A stretch of 5,124 nt of DNA from Methanoregula sp. (GTDB taxonomy: Archaea > Halobacteriota > Methanomicrobia > Methanomicrobiales > Methanospirillaceae). The translations under genes and the position numbers were made by a program. Position 1 is the stretch's first letter; each line of letters begins with the position of its first letter. Location: contig DUHF01000030.1 of the NCBI GenBank assembly GCA_013331015.1, forward strand, positions 1-5,124. The letters run 5' to 3'. This document shows positions 1-3,856 of the stretch, piece after piece. The notes below the pieces were generated by a model. That model saw only the letters and a program-made list of their open reading frames with translations. It ran no database searches and was not told where the DNA came from.

Positions 1-3
1 TGA

Positions 4-342
4 ATGGCAGGAAAAGACGGATATTCCGGCAGGAGCAACACTGATGACATGACCAGCCAGGAAATATCTGTCAATATCCCGCCCACGCTCGACCCCGTTT
101 ACAGCAACATGATCCAGATCGCCTACAAGGACGACGAGTTCACGTTCATGTTCCTCCACCAGCTCCCGCAGGTGAACCAGGCACGGGCAAAAGCGATCGT
201 ATCGATCACCCCGGCACATGCCAAGAACCTCCTTTCGGTGCTGACGAAGACCGTTGCCGACTACGAGTCCAAGTTTGGCACCATTGCCCCAAAGGAGCAG
301 CCCGGGCCCAAGAACGTTACCACGCTCTCCGGCTATTCCTGA
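4..342 (+). CDS. DUF3467 domain-containing protein
   Basis: Small soluble protein of 112 residues with no signal peptide or membrane segment. Residues 32-95 carry the family pattern: a VYSNMIQIAYKDDEFTFMF strand region, then QARAKAIVSITPAHAKNLLSVL and an amphipathic helix ending YESKFGTI. The resemblance is to the DUF3467 family of about 100 residues found in bacteria and archaea. Its function is not established, and I assign none. An in-frame TGA at 1-3 abuts the ATG at 4, so the reading frame cannot extend further upstream; this TGA could also be the stop of an upstream gene. The first 15 residues are polar and unlike the conserved core. The second in-frame ATG at 49 is a real alternative, with AGGAG at 31-35 upstream of it, although its 13-base spacing is long. 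The C-terminal tail after residue 95 is rich in P, G and S and probably disordered. Confidence 0.82.
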   Translation: MAGKDGYSGRSNTDDMTSQEISVNIPPTLDPVYSNMIQIAYKDDEFTFMFLHQLPQVNQARAKAIVSITPAHAKNLLSVLTKTVADYESKFGTIAPKEQPGPKNVTTLSGYS

Positions 343-355
343 TCCGGGCGCACAC

Positions 356-368
356 ATATTTTTATTAA
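356..368 (+). promoter_or_regulatory. Box A (TATA) promoter of tRNA-Thr
   Basis: The AT-only run ATATTTTTATTAA stands out in GC-rich surroundings. Its centre lies about 36 bases upstream of the mature tRNA 5' end, a fitting distance for an archaeal box A with a short 5' leader. The T5 stretch at 359-363 could also help terminate the upstream DUF3467 transcript. Assignment is by position and composition only. Confidence 0.5.
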
Positions 369-397
369 CGCACAAAACCGATAGTATGAGGTATTGC

Positions 398-469
398 GCC
401 GCCGTGGCTTAGCGGCATAGCGGCTGATTCGTAATCAGCAGGTCGGGGGTTCAATTCCCCCCGGCGGCT
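398..469 (+). tRNA. tRNA-Thr (anticodon CGT)
   Basis: A complete cloverleaf can be drawn. The acceptor stem is GCCGCCG (398-404) with CGGCGGC (462-468), all seven pairs matched. The D stem is GCT (407-409) with AGC (419-421), with GG at 414-415 in the loop. The anticodon stem is GCTGA (423-427) with TCAGC (435-439). The loop is TTCGTAA, giving anticodon CGT at 430-432, which reads ACG (threonine). The T stem is GGGGG (445-449) with CCCCC (457-461) around loop TTCAATT. The discriminator base is T469, as usual for archaeal tRNA-Thr. CCA is not encoded and no intron is present. The 3' end is part of a direct repeat with 1515-1530, so this gene looks like an integration target that remained intact. 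Confidence 0.96.
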
Positions 470-475
470 TGCAAT
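460..475 (+). repeat. Direct repeat copy 1, putative att site at tRNA 3' end
   Basis: The 16 bases CCCGGCGGCTTGCAAT cover the end of the T stem, the 3' acceptor strand, the discriminator and six flanking bases. They recur identically at 1515-1530 in the same orientation. Extended left to 457, the match is 18 of 19. The tRNA side stays functional, as expected of an integration event that regenerates the tRNA 3' end. Confidence 0.7.
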
Positions 476-521
476 CATCGAGGGTTCAAAGCCTTACTGT
501 TTTTCATAAACGAGAAAAAAA

Positions 522-794
522 TTAAAAAAATCTCACCAGGCAAGAGATGCAATAAAAATGTTCAACTCGTAAAAATGTCGGTAAAACCATACCAGGATAT
601 GCGGTGCAAAAGTGAATCACCGGCTCTTTTAAAAACCAATATCCCCCCCAGATGCCAAAAAACAGTCCCCCGATTTTTGTCCAGGTATGCGGAGAGAGAT
701 GTGCTCCGGTAAATATTGTCAGCCCGATCATTACAACACCTGTTGACTCATAAAAATAGATAACCGCCATTGTCCGGGTATCGCCATTATCCAT
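522..794 (-). CDS. Putative small membrane protein, unrecognised
   Basis: A 90-residue reading frame whose first 60 residues look like a genuine membrane protein. A hydrophobic segment lies at about residues 9-27 (MAVIYFYESTGVVMIGLTI). A short polar loop (GAHLSPHTWTK) follows, then a second aromatic-rich segment at about 38-54 (IGGLFFGIWGGYWFLK). The remaining 36 residues look less protein-like and may be run-on or a decayed C-terminus. No known family is recognised. The ATG at 794 has only a weak GGTG upstream; the ATG at 770 (residue 9) is a plausible alternative. It starts 30 bases after the toxin stop, on the same strand, but a T7 run lies in between, so co-transcription is uncertain. It sits inside the tRNA-bounded AT-rich interval. 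It could also be a fragment of a larger protein. Confidence 0.45.
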   Translation of the reverse strand: MDNGDTRTMAVIYFYESTGVVMIGLTIFTGAHLSPHTWTKIGGLFFGIWGGYWFLKEPVIHFCTAYPGMVLPTFLRVEHFYCISCLVRFF

Positions 795-817
795 GAAATA
801 CCGGGCACCGGGATCCC

Positions 818-824
818 AAAAAAA
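818..824 (-). terminator. Oligo-T terminator after toxin gene
   Basis: Seven consecutive T on the minus strand begin directly after the toxin TAA stop at 825-827. Archaeal RNA polymerase terminates at such runs without needing a hairpin. It would end the antitoxin-toxin transcript before the membrane protein frame. Confidence 0.4.
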
Positions 825-1130
825 TTATTCAGAAAATGATCGGAAATGCCCATATTTTTTATGAGCCTGTTCAATGGGCATGACATCGAGGATCCTGACC
901 GTTTTATCCTCCTCATGAATCCGGTAGAACGCGGTCCATGTCCTCCCGATGTGCAACCGGTACAGGACATATCCATCCATCAGGCATAATTTCTCCTTAT
1001 CCCCTCGTTTCCCCGGATAAGGATTCTCCTTGAGAATTCCCAGTTTTTCTTTCGTGATTCTCCGGCTTTTCTCATCAAAGCCATTGATCTTATCGACCTG
1101 TTCCTGTTCGATGAGAAGGTGAAACGTCAA
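825..1130 (-). CDS. RelE/ParE-family toxin
   Basis: Predicted type II toxin of 101 residues, within the usual 85-105 for the RelE/ParE superfamily. Members of this fold act either as ribosome-dependent mRNA endonucleases (RelE) or gyrase poisons (ParE); the sequence alone does not decide which. Visible family pattern: an N-terminal strand, helices at about 8-36 ending in LKENPYPGKRGDKEKL, then strands YVLYRLHIGRTWTAFYRIHEEDKTVRILDV (54-83) and a C-terminal helix IEQAHKKYG. Basic residues R58, R63, R70 and R79 lie on these strands. Translation begins at a TTG that overlaps the antitoxin stop as TTGA (stop TGA at 1129-1127). A GGAG (1142-1139) lies 8 bases upstream inside the antitoxin gene. 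This arrangement couples toxin synthesis to antitoxin translation. No in-frame ATG exists near the start. Confidence 0.85.
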   Translation of the reverse strand: MTFHLLIEQEQVDKINGFDEKSRRITKEKLGILKENPYPGKRGDKEKLCLMDGYVLYRLHIGRTWTAFYRIHEEDKTVRILDVMPIEQAHKKYGHFRSFSE

Positions 1131-1321
1131 TCTTTGATCTCCGAGAGTGAAACAAAATTCCCCTCTTCCTCGATCCGCTTCATATCCAAAACAAGGCGCT
1201 CCTTTTTACGAGCCTCCATCATCTCTTCTAAAAGCTCGGAGTAGGTCTGTCCCGCAGAACGCATCTCGGAAAGCTCCTTCCAGACCGATTCAGCTACCGG
1301 TATCCGCTTAACTGCCGACAT
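1127..1321 (-). CDS. Antitoxin, small RHH/DUF7557-like, cognate of the RelE-type toxin
   Basis: Predicted antitoxin of 64 residues from the ATG at 1321. The N-terminal part (about 1-33, KRIPVAESVWKELSEMRSAGQTYSELLEEM) resembles a ribbon-helix-helix-type DNA-binding arm: a short strand, a helix, a GQTYSELL turn and a second helix. The C-terminal half is charged (EARKKERLVLDMKRIEEEGNFVSLSEI) and is the likely toxin-wrapping part. This layout matches small antitoxins common in Methanomicrobia next to RelE-like toxins. In-frame ATGs also occur at 1327 and 1369, but they would add a His/Tyr/Cys-rich segment unlike an antitoxin start, and the AT-rich box at 1341-1359 would then lie inside the gene. 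No Shine-Dalgarno precedes 1321, so a leaderless message is likely. The stop overlaps the toxin start. Confidence 0.78.
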   Translation of the reverse strand: MSAVKRIPVAESVWKELSEMRSAGQTYSELLEEMMEARKKERLVLDMKRIEEEGNFVSLSEIKD

Positions 1322-1349
1322 GAACATATGATACACATGACAAATATGA
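1320..1349 (-). promoter_or_regulatory. Possible operator of the toxin-antitoxin operon
   Basis: On the plus strand, ATGAACATATGA (1320-1331) is followed 17 bases later by the similar ATGACAAATATGA (1337-1349). Ribbon-helix-helix antitoxins commonly repress their own promoter by binding short direct or inverted half sites. These two would overlap the start codon and the TATA-like box. Speculative and based on position. Confidence 0.22.
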
Positions 1350-1359
1350 ATAATTTTGG
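1341..1359 (-). promoter_or_regulatory. TATA-like promoter of the toxin-antitoxin operon
   Basis: The minus strand reads CCAAAATTATTCATATTTG, centred about 29 bases upstream of the antitoxin ATG at 1321. That is the expected distance for a box A feeding a leaderless transcript. It is not a perfect TTTATATA-type box. Confidence 0.35.
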
Positions 1360-1514
1360 ATATTCCCATTTCGCTTATGCATCATCTTCCCGTAAAGTCT
1401 CGCGGAGGGCTTCGCAGCTCGTAAGAACCCGAGGGATAATCCTGCCAGTCCGGGCATAATCGGACGCCCAGCCTTTGAACGTGGATAATACGCAAAAACC
1501 CGACAAGGCCACCA

Positions 1515-1530
1515 CCCGGCGGCTTGCAAT
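1515..1530 (+). repeat. Direct repeat copy 2, putative att site
   Basis: Identical to 460-475 (end of tRNA-Thr plus six flanking bases). The upstream bases here do not form a tRNA, so this is an isolated 3' tRNA fragment. That is what the distal att site of an element integrated in tRNA-Thr would look like. Confidence 0.65.
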
Positions 1531-1539
1531 TTTTTTTTT
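1530..1539 (+). terminator. Oligo-T run, probable original tRNA-Thr terminator
   Basis: Ten consecutive T directly follow the tRNA 3' fragment at 1515-1529. No plus-strand gene ends here now, so its present role is unclear. If the direct repeats recombined, these T would lie five bases after the tRNA discriminator, a normal archaeal tRNA terminator position. This supports the integration model. Confidence 0.5.
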
Positions 1540-1609
1540 GATCCGGACAGATGGCTGGAACTCTTTTTCCTCTGCGCCGTACCCGAAATCCGGGTGAAGC
1601 CGGGAGGAG

Positions 1610-1617
1610 TATTAATA
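1610..1617 (+). promoter_or_regulatory. TATA box of the COG2426 membrane protein gene
   Basis: TATTAATA lies within the palindrome GTATTAATAC (1609-1618), with a purine-rich GGAGGAG just upstream in the place of a BRE. A start site about 25 bases downstream would fall near 1640. That leaves a short leader of about 10 bases containing the AGAGGAT ribosome binding site at 1641-1647. Confidence 0.5.
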
Positions 1618-1650
1618 CCATTCAGGACAATTGGCTAAAAAGAGGATACA

Positions 1651-2190
1651 ATGGAGAATAACAAAGACCGTTCCGGCTGGCTGCAGGTGGTGCAGGTAGC
1701 CGGCTTCTTCCTTGGCGGGATCCTCGCCATCCCGCTTGCAATCGGCATATCTGCCGGCAGCACCCTGCACGCCACGCTCGGGTTTATCGGATCCATCCTG
1801 ATCTTCCAGCCCTTTGCAACCGCGGCCGGGATTCTGCTTGGCATCCCGCCGGTTCCGATCCTCCTCATCATGATCTCGATTGGGATCTCGGTCATCTTCA
1901 TCTTCTTTGGCATCTGCGATCTCTTTTCTGAAAAGTCCGCGTGGCTCCGGGCTCATCTTGACAAGGTTGATGCAATCGCAAAACGCTCAGCCCTGTTCCA
2001 GAAGTACGGGATCATCACCCTCATCCCGTTCATCTGGGTGCCGGGCGTGGGGCTGTACGGATGCGTGCTCCTCTCGTGGCTCTTCGGCTGGAAGGATCTC
2101 AAAGGCATCAGCATCATCCTTGCCGGCTGGATGCTGGCAGTTCTCCTCGTGCTCGGGGCATCGCTGGGCGCAATGGAGGTTATCACGTAA
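1651..2190 (+). CDS. COG2426 / small multidrug export family membrane protein
   Basis: Integral membrane protein of 179 residues, a normal length for this family (PF06695-type). Hydrophobic segments lie at about 11-33, 42-64, 67-89, 119-144 and 152-175, so about five helices. A charged cytoplasm-like linker (SEKSAWLRAHLDKVDAIAKR, about 93-112) separates the two halves. The second half shows the family's best-kept pattern: QKYGIITLIPFIWVPGVGLYG, a helix, then LFGWKDLKGISIILAGWMLAVLL. The name 'small multidrug export protein' is historical; no substrate is established, and I infer only a small transporter-like or membrane-remodelling role. The ATG at 1651 is supported by AGAGGAT five to six bases upstream and by the TATA box at 1610-1617. 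It appears monocistronic: nothing convincing follows on this strand for over a kilobase. Codon use is GC-rich, unlike the AT-rich interval upstream. Confidence 0.75.
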   Translation: MENNKDRSGWLQVVQVAGFFLGGILAIPLAIGISAGSTLHATLGFIGSILIFQPFATAAGILLGIPPVPILLIMISIGISVIFIFFGICDLFSEKSAWLRAHLDKVDAIAKRSALFQKYGIITLIPFIWVPGVGLYGCVLLSWLFGWKDLKGISIILAGWMLAVLLVLGASLGAMEVIT

Positions 2191-2294
2191 CGGCCTGGCG
2201 GTTCCTGTCCCTCAAACTCCCAAAGGAAGGTGTCGCTCACCTTATTACCTGCCCATACCGGGCGTTCAACAGGAACGTCTCTCCCCCTTGATCT

Positions 2295-2311
2295 GTTCTC
2301 CGACGGAGAGG
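2295..2311. repeat. Palindromic motif copy 1 (GTTCTCCGACGGAGAGG)
   Basis: A perfect 13-base palindrome TCTCCG-A-CGGAGA (2297-2309) within a 17-base block. The block recurs 361 bases downstream with one change, at the central base. It could be a dimeric regulator site or the 5-bp stem of a small hairpin. A G-rich AGAGGGGGC follows at 2321-2329, as after copy 2. Confidence 0.55.
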
Positions 2312-2563
2312 TCACGGGCAAGAGGGGGCCGGAAAATTCGGCAGTGGAAACGGTGCCAACACCCAAGGAAAATTCTTCTTAAATTAGATATTTTGACAAA
2401 AGAAGCCATTTCCTCCGAAAAAGATCGGCCAGTATAGCGGCCCGTGAAATTGCGCAAAAACCGGATCATCCTGCACTCTTTTTGCTTTCCGGGCGCTGCC
2501 GGAAGCGTTCCAGGGACGAAATTTTCACCCAGATCATGGGGGTGAGATTTCCGCCGATCAACC

Positions 2564-2575
2564 TTTTTATAAAAA
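2564..2575 (+). promoter_or_regulatory. Strong box A (TATA) with no gene behind it
   Basis: TTTTTATAAAAA is a perfect 12-base AT palindrome and an excellent archaeal TATA element. It would start transcription near 2598 on the plus strand. It is symmetric, so minus-strand use is also possible. The inverted repeat TCACCC-9-GGGTGA (2525-2545) lies just upstream and could be a regulator site. No protein gene follows, so it points to an RNA transcript. Confidence 0.45.
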
Positions 2576-2597
2576 CGGGGCGTTTGTCCACCCGGGC

Positions 2598-2740
2598 TGC
2601 CGTACGGGGGCTGTAATGACCATCCAAACCGGGAGATGAAGTAACCCGTGCCACGGTTCTCCGTCGGAGAGGGTGTCGCGAGGGGGGCTTGTGACACCCG
2701 GAGCCGTTCGGCGGGGGATTGTAATTCCATGGGAGAATAA
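2598..2740 (+). ncRNA. Candidate structured RNA downstream of the orphan box A
   Basis: Downstream of the 2564-2575 box A come consecutive self-complementary segments: CCGTACGG (2600-2607), CCGTG-C-CACGG (2646-2656), TCTCCG-T-CGGAGA (2658-2670), GGGTGTC-15-GACACCC (2671-2699) and GCCG-TT-CGGC (2703-2712). The three central ones abut with almost no gap. I do not recognise RNase P RNA, SRP RNA, a C/D box or an H/ACA RNA. The boundaries are guesses: the 5' end comes from the TATA distance and the 3' end is where obvious pairing stops. These palindromes may instead act as DNA sites. Confidence 0.28.
2656..2672. repeat. Palindromic motif copy 2 (GTTCTCCGTCGGAGAGG)
   Basis: Second copy of the motif at 2295-2311, matching 16 of 17 bases; the only change, A to T at the centre, keeps the palindrome. 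It is flanked on the left by the palindrome 2646-2656 and on the right by the hairpin 2671-2699. A G-rich AGGGGGGC follows at 2681-2688. Confidence 0.55.
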
Positions 2741-2877
2741 TCAGGAGCGGCGCGAAGAAAAAGACCGGCCTGCGATGTCCATGGTAGTTCCTGCACGGCA
2801 GGCAACCGGAATTTTTCCCAGGCAGCCGGCCCGTGCTATTCGTTTTGCAATCGGTCTCCGGTTTCCGGATTTCGAGT

Positions 2878-3022
2878 GCGATCACGATAGCGATGGGATT
2901 TTTTTTTGGATCGATCGCGATCCGGTTTTCCTTGTGCGAACGGATCGTGTTTTTTATTTTTCATCGCGATCACGATCGCGATTGAAAATGTTACCGGAAA
3001 GATCGCGATCCGGTTTTCCTTG
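2878..3022. repeat. 88-base tandem duplication with ATCGCGAT palindromes
   Basis: Two units are offset by exactly 88 bases. GCGATCACGATAGCGAT (2878-2894) matches 2966-2982 with one change. The 22 bases at 2913-2934, beginning GATCGCGATCCGG, recur identically at 3001-3022. The spacers between these anchors have diverged (one carries a T9 run at 2899-2907), so the duplication is not recent or the anchors are conserved. The 8-base palindrome ATCGCGAT occurs four times (2914-2921, 2963-2970, 2975-2982, 3002-3009). At 2963-2982 two copies flank CACG, giving a larger near-palindrome. Confidence 0.75.
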
Positions 3023-3246
3023 CAAAAACGGTTATCCCAGATCAGGCTCTGAGAGGATTGCCAAACGCATCATGCGAGAACCGGGCTGTTCCTTTTGCAT
3101 CTGATTCCAAAAGAACCTGAGGCAGGTATCGCAATAATGCTACACCCGTTTTGCATACGTCAGTCGATTATCCTTTTTCCTGGAGAAGAATAGAGAACTC
3201 CTGCATTTTCGTGTGAAAAAAAGAGGGAAGAGCTCCCCCCGGCCCC

Positions 3247-3295
3247 CTCCCCTCCCGACTGCCGACACAGGCAGGCAGTCGTACGGGCAGGGGAG
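3247..3295 (+). ncRNA. Long GC-rich hairpin, role unknown
   Basis: The outer stem is CTCCCC (3247-3252) with GGGGAG (3290-3295). The middle is CCC (3254-3256) with GGG (3285-3287). The inner stem is GACTGCC (3257-3263) with GGCAGTC (3274-3280), closing the 10-base loop GACACAGGCA. In total 16 pairs, with a GTAC bulge on the 3' side. It lies 28 bases before an intrinsic terminator, so it may form the 3' end structure of a plus-strand transcript. It could equally fold on the minus strand. Confidence 0.4.
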
Positions 3296-3322
3296 ATGGT
3301 CAACCTCATGACAGGAGTTTTC

Positions 3323-3345
3323 CCGGATTATTATCCGGTTTTTTT
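3323..3345 (+). terminator. Hairpin-plus-T7 terminator
   Basis: CCGGAT-TATT-ATCCGG is a perfect 6-bp stem with a 4-base loop, followed at once by seven T (3339-3345). ATGACA (3308-3313) and TGTCAT (3345-3350) form a possible outer stem. No plus-strand gene ends nearby; the closest is the membrane protein more than 1.1 kb upstream. It therefore implies a plus-strand transcript in the gap or a very long 3' untranslated region. Confidence 0.55.
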
Positions 3346-3365
3346 GTCATTGAAGCTGCCGGGAG

Positions 3366-3381
3366 AAAAAAGCCATGCGGC
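3366..3381 (-). terminator. Possible terminator of the thiM-thiE-phosphoesterase operon
   Basis: Read on the minus strand, GCC-GCAT-GGC is followed by six T (3371-3366), about 100 bases after the phosphoesterase stop. The stem is only three pairs, but an oligo-T run alone can suffice in archaea. The perfect hairpin GTGACCA-6-TGGTCAC at 3430-3449 lies between the stop and this run and may stabilise the 3' end. Confidence 0.35.
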
Positions 3382-3472
3382 AGGAAGCTTTTGTATTGAG
3401 AATGGTTTTGAGTTTGTCATCTTCCGGGCGTGACCAATCAGCTGGTCACAGATGAACCGGGCACGAGAAAAC

Positions 3473-3856
3473 TCACGCCTTCGATTTCATCACGAGCCAC
3501 TCCTTCTCCCCGGCCTTTTTGAACCGGACCAGCACGTACCGCCCGGTAAACCGGCCGCCATGAAAGACCACTTCGATCCGGTCCTCGCCCCACGCGAGCG
3601 GCTCGTATGTCCCGTGGTCCGCGATGCTCACCGTTCCCGCCCCGTACTCCCCTTCCGGGATCACCCCTTCAAACGTGATATAAGAAAGTTCGTGATCCTC
3701 AACCGCAATCGCAAGCCGGCGTTCACCAGTAACTTCCGGGAGCCCTTTTGGCACTGCCCAGCTCTTCAGCACCCCGTTGCGTTCCAGCCGGAGATCGAAG
3801 TGATGGTGCTTTGCTGCATGATCGTGGAGCACGAACCGGGGCAGGGATTCGTTCAT
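3473..3856 (-). CDS. Stand-alone LigD-type 3'-phosphoesterase (PE domain)
   Basis: DNA-repair end-healing enzyme of 127 residues, a single PE domain as found at the N-terminus of bacterial LigD. Family members remove 3'-phosphates and 3'-terminal ribonucleosides from DNA ends using a divalent metal. The residues known from bacterial LigD-PE are all present: H13, H19, D21 and R23 in FVLHDHAAKHHHFDLRLE, H55 and Y59 in VEDHELSY. The signature strings LKSWAVPKGLP (30-40) and FEGVIPEGEYGAGTV (62-76) and the terminal FTGRYVLVR...WLVMKSK also match. There is no ligase or polymerase domain, and neither partner is visible in the window. Stand-alone PE proteins are known from methanogens and other archaea. 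The ATG overlaps the thiE stop as ATGA, so it is last in the thi operon and probably translationally coupled. Confidence 0.93.
   Translation of the reverse strand: MNESLPRFVLHDHAAKHHHFDLRLERNGVLKSWAVPKGLPEVTGERRLAIAVEDHELSYITFEGVIPEGEYGAGTVSIADHGTYEPLAWGEDRIEVVFHGGRFTGRYVLVRFKKAGEKEWLVMKSKA

Larger units (their letters stand above)
460..1530. mobile_element. Putative small integrated element or remnant at tRNA-Thr
   Basis: The interval is bounded by 16-base direct repeats made from the tRNA-Thr 3' end, the usual signature of site-specific integration by tyrosine recombinases. Composition changes inside: hand counts of 60-base blocks give about 32% GC at 481-540, 33% at 541-600, 30% at 1321-1380 and 48% at 1141-1200, against 65% at 1681-1740. 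Cargo on the minus strand is a toxin-antitoxin pair plus a small membrane protein. No integrase or replication gene is recognisable, so it would be a non-autonomous or decayed element. The oligo-T after the right repeat fits the displaced native tRNA terminator. The alternative is a chance or duplicated tRNA 3' fragment next to an AT-rich region. Confidence 0.55.
1370..1609. other. Region without a convincing gene between the antitoxin and the membrane protein
   Basis: This stretch holds the right-hand copy of the tRNA 3' repeat, a T10 run and an inverted repeat GTCCG-(8)-CGGAC at 1459-1476. On the minus strand a frame stays open from 1611 to the TAA at 1379-1377, with a protein-like end (TFKGWASDYARTGRIIPR, then ALRETLREDDA). 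It lacks an ATG and crosses the oligo-T as three lysines. It may be the tail of a disrupted gene or chance. No family is recognised in it. Confidence 0.4.
2191..3472. other. Long convergent intergenic region, palindrome- and repeat-rich, no convincing CDS
   Basis: About 1.28 kb between two genes that point at each other. Open frames exist on both strands, but none has a recognisable family, a sound ribosome site or coding-like third-position bias. The plus-strand frame 2673-3104 starts at GTG and runs through an 88-base tandem repeat; because 88 is not a multiple of 3, the two copies are read in different frames, which argues against coding. The region holds inverted repeats at 2487-2504 (TTCCGG-6-CCGGAA), 2525-2545 (TCACCC-9-GGGTGA), 2646-2656 (CCGTG-C-CACGG), 2671-2699 (GGGTGTC-15-GACACCC) and 3430-3449 (GTGACCA-6-TGGTCAC), plus the elements listed separately. 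It probably contains one or more RNA or regulatory elements. Confidence 0.6.

Noticed and set aside
479..496. T-arm-like sequence (GAGGGTTCAAAGCC) just after tRNA-Thr, possible second tRNA fragment
   Set aside because: Only a short T-loop resemblance with one G-T pair in a four-pair stem; no acceptor or anticodon arm accompanies it.
731..976. 81-codon minus-strand frame overlapping the toxin and the small membrane protein
   Set aside because: The overlapping toxin frame matches the RelE/ParE pattern; this frame has no protein-like features.
1612..2366. Frames antisense to or overlapping the COG2426 membrane protein gene
   Set aside because: The plus-strand frame 1651-2190 has clear membrane helices, a TATA box and a ribosome site; the others are shadow translations.
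2266..2885. Two overlapping minus-strand frames of 139 and 179 codons in the convergent gap
   Set aside because: Low-complexity, Pro/Arg-rich translations without a recognisable domain; they lie over palindromic motifs and have no sound ribosome site. They look like chance openness in GC-rich DNA.
2878..3022. CRISPR array
   Set aside because: Only two units, diverged internally, with palindromic low-complexity content and no regular spacer-repeat alternation; no cas gene is nearby.
2673..3104. Open frame of 143 codons on the plus strand with a GTG start and Ser/Arg/Asp-rich repeats
   Set aside because: It runs through the 88-base tandem duplication in two different frames, shows no family resemblance or coding-like third positions, and its RDRD/SRSR stretches follow simply from ATCGCGAT repeats.
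3216..3300. SRP RNA or RNase P RNA in the GC-rich structured region
   Set aside because: I see none of the conserved sequence blocks of either RNA, and the structure is a single hairpin.
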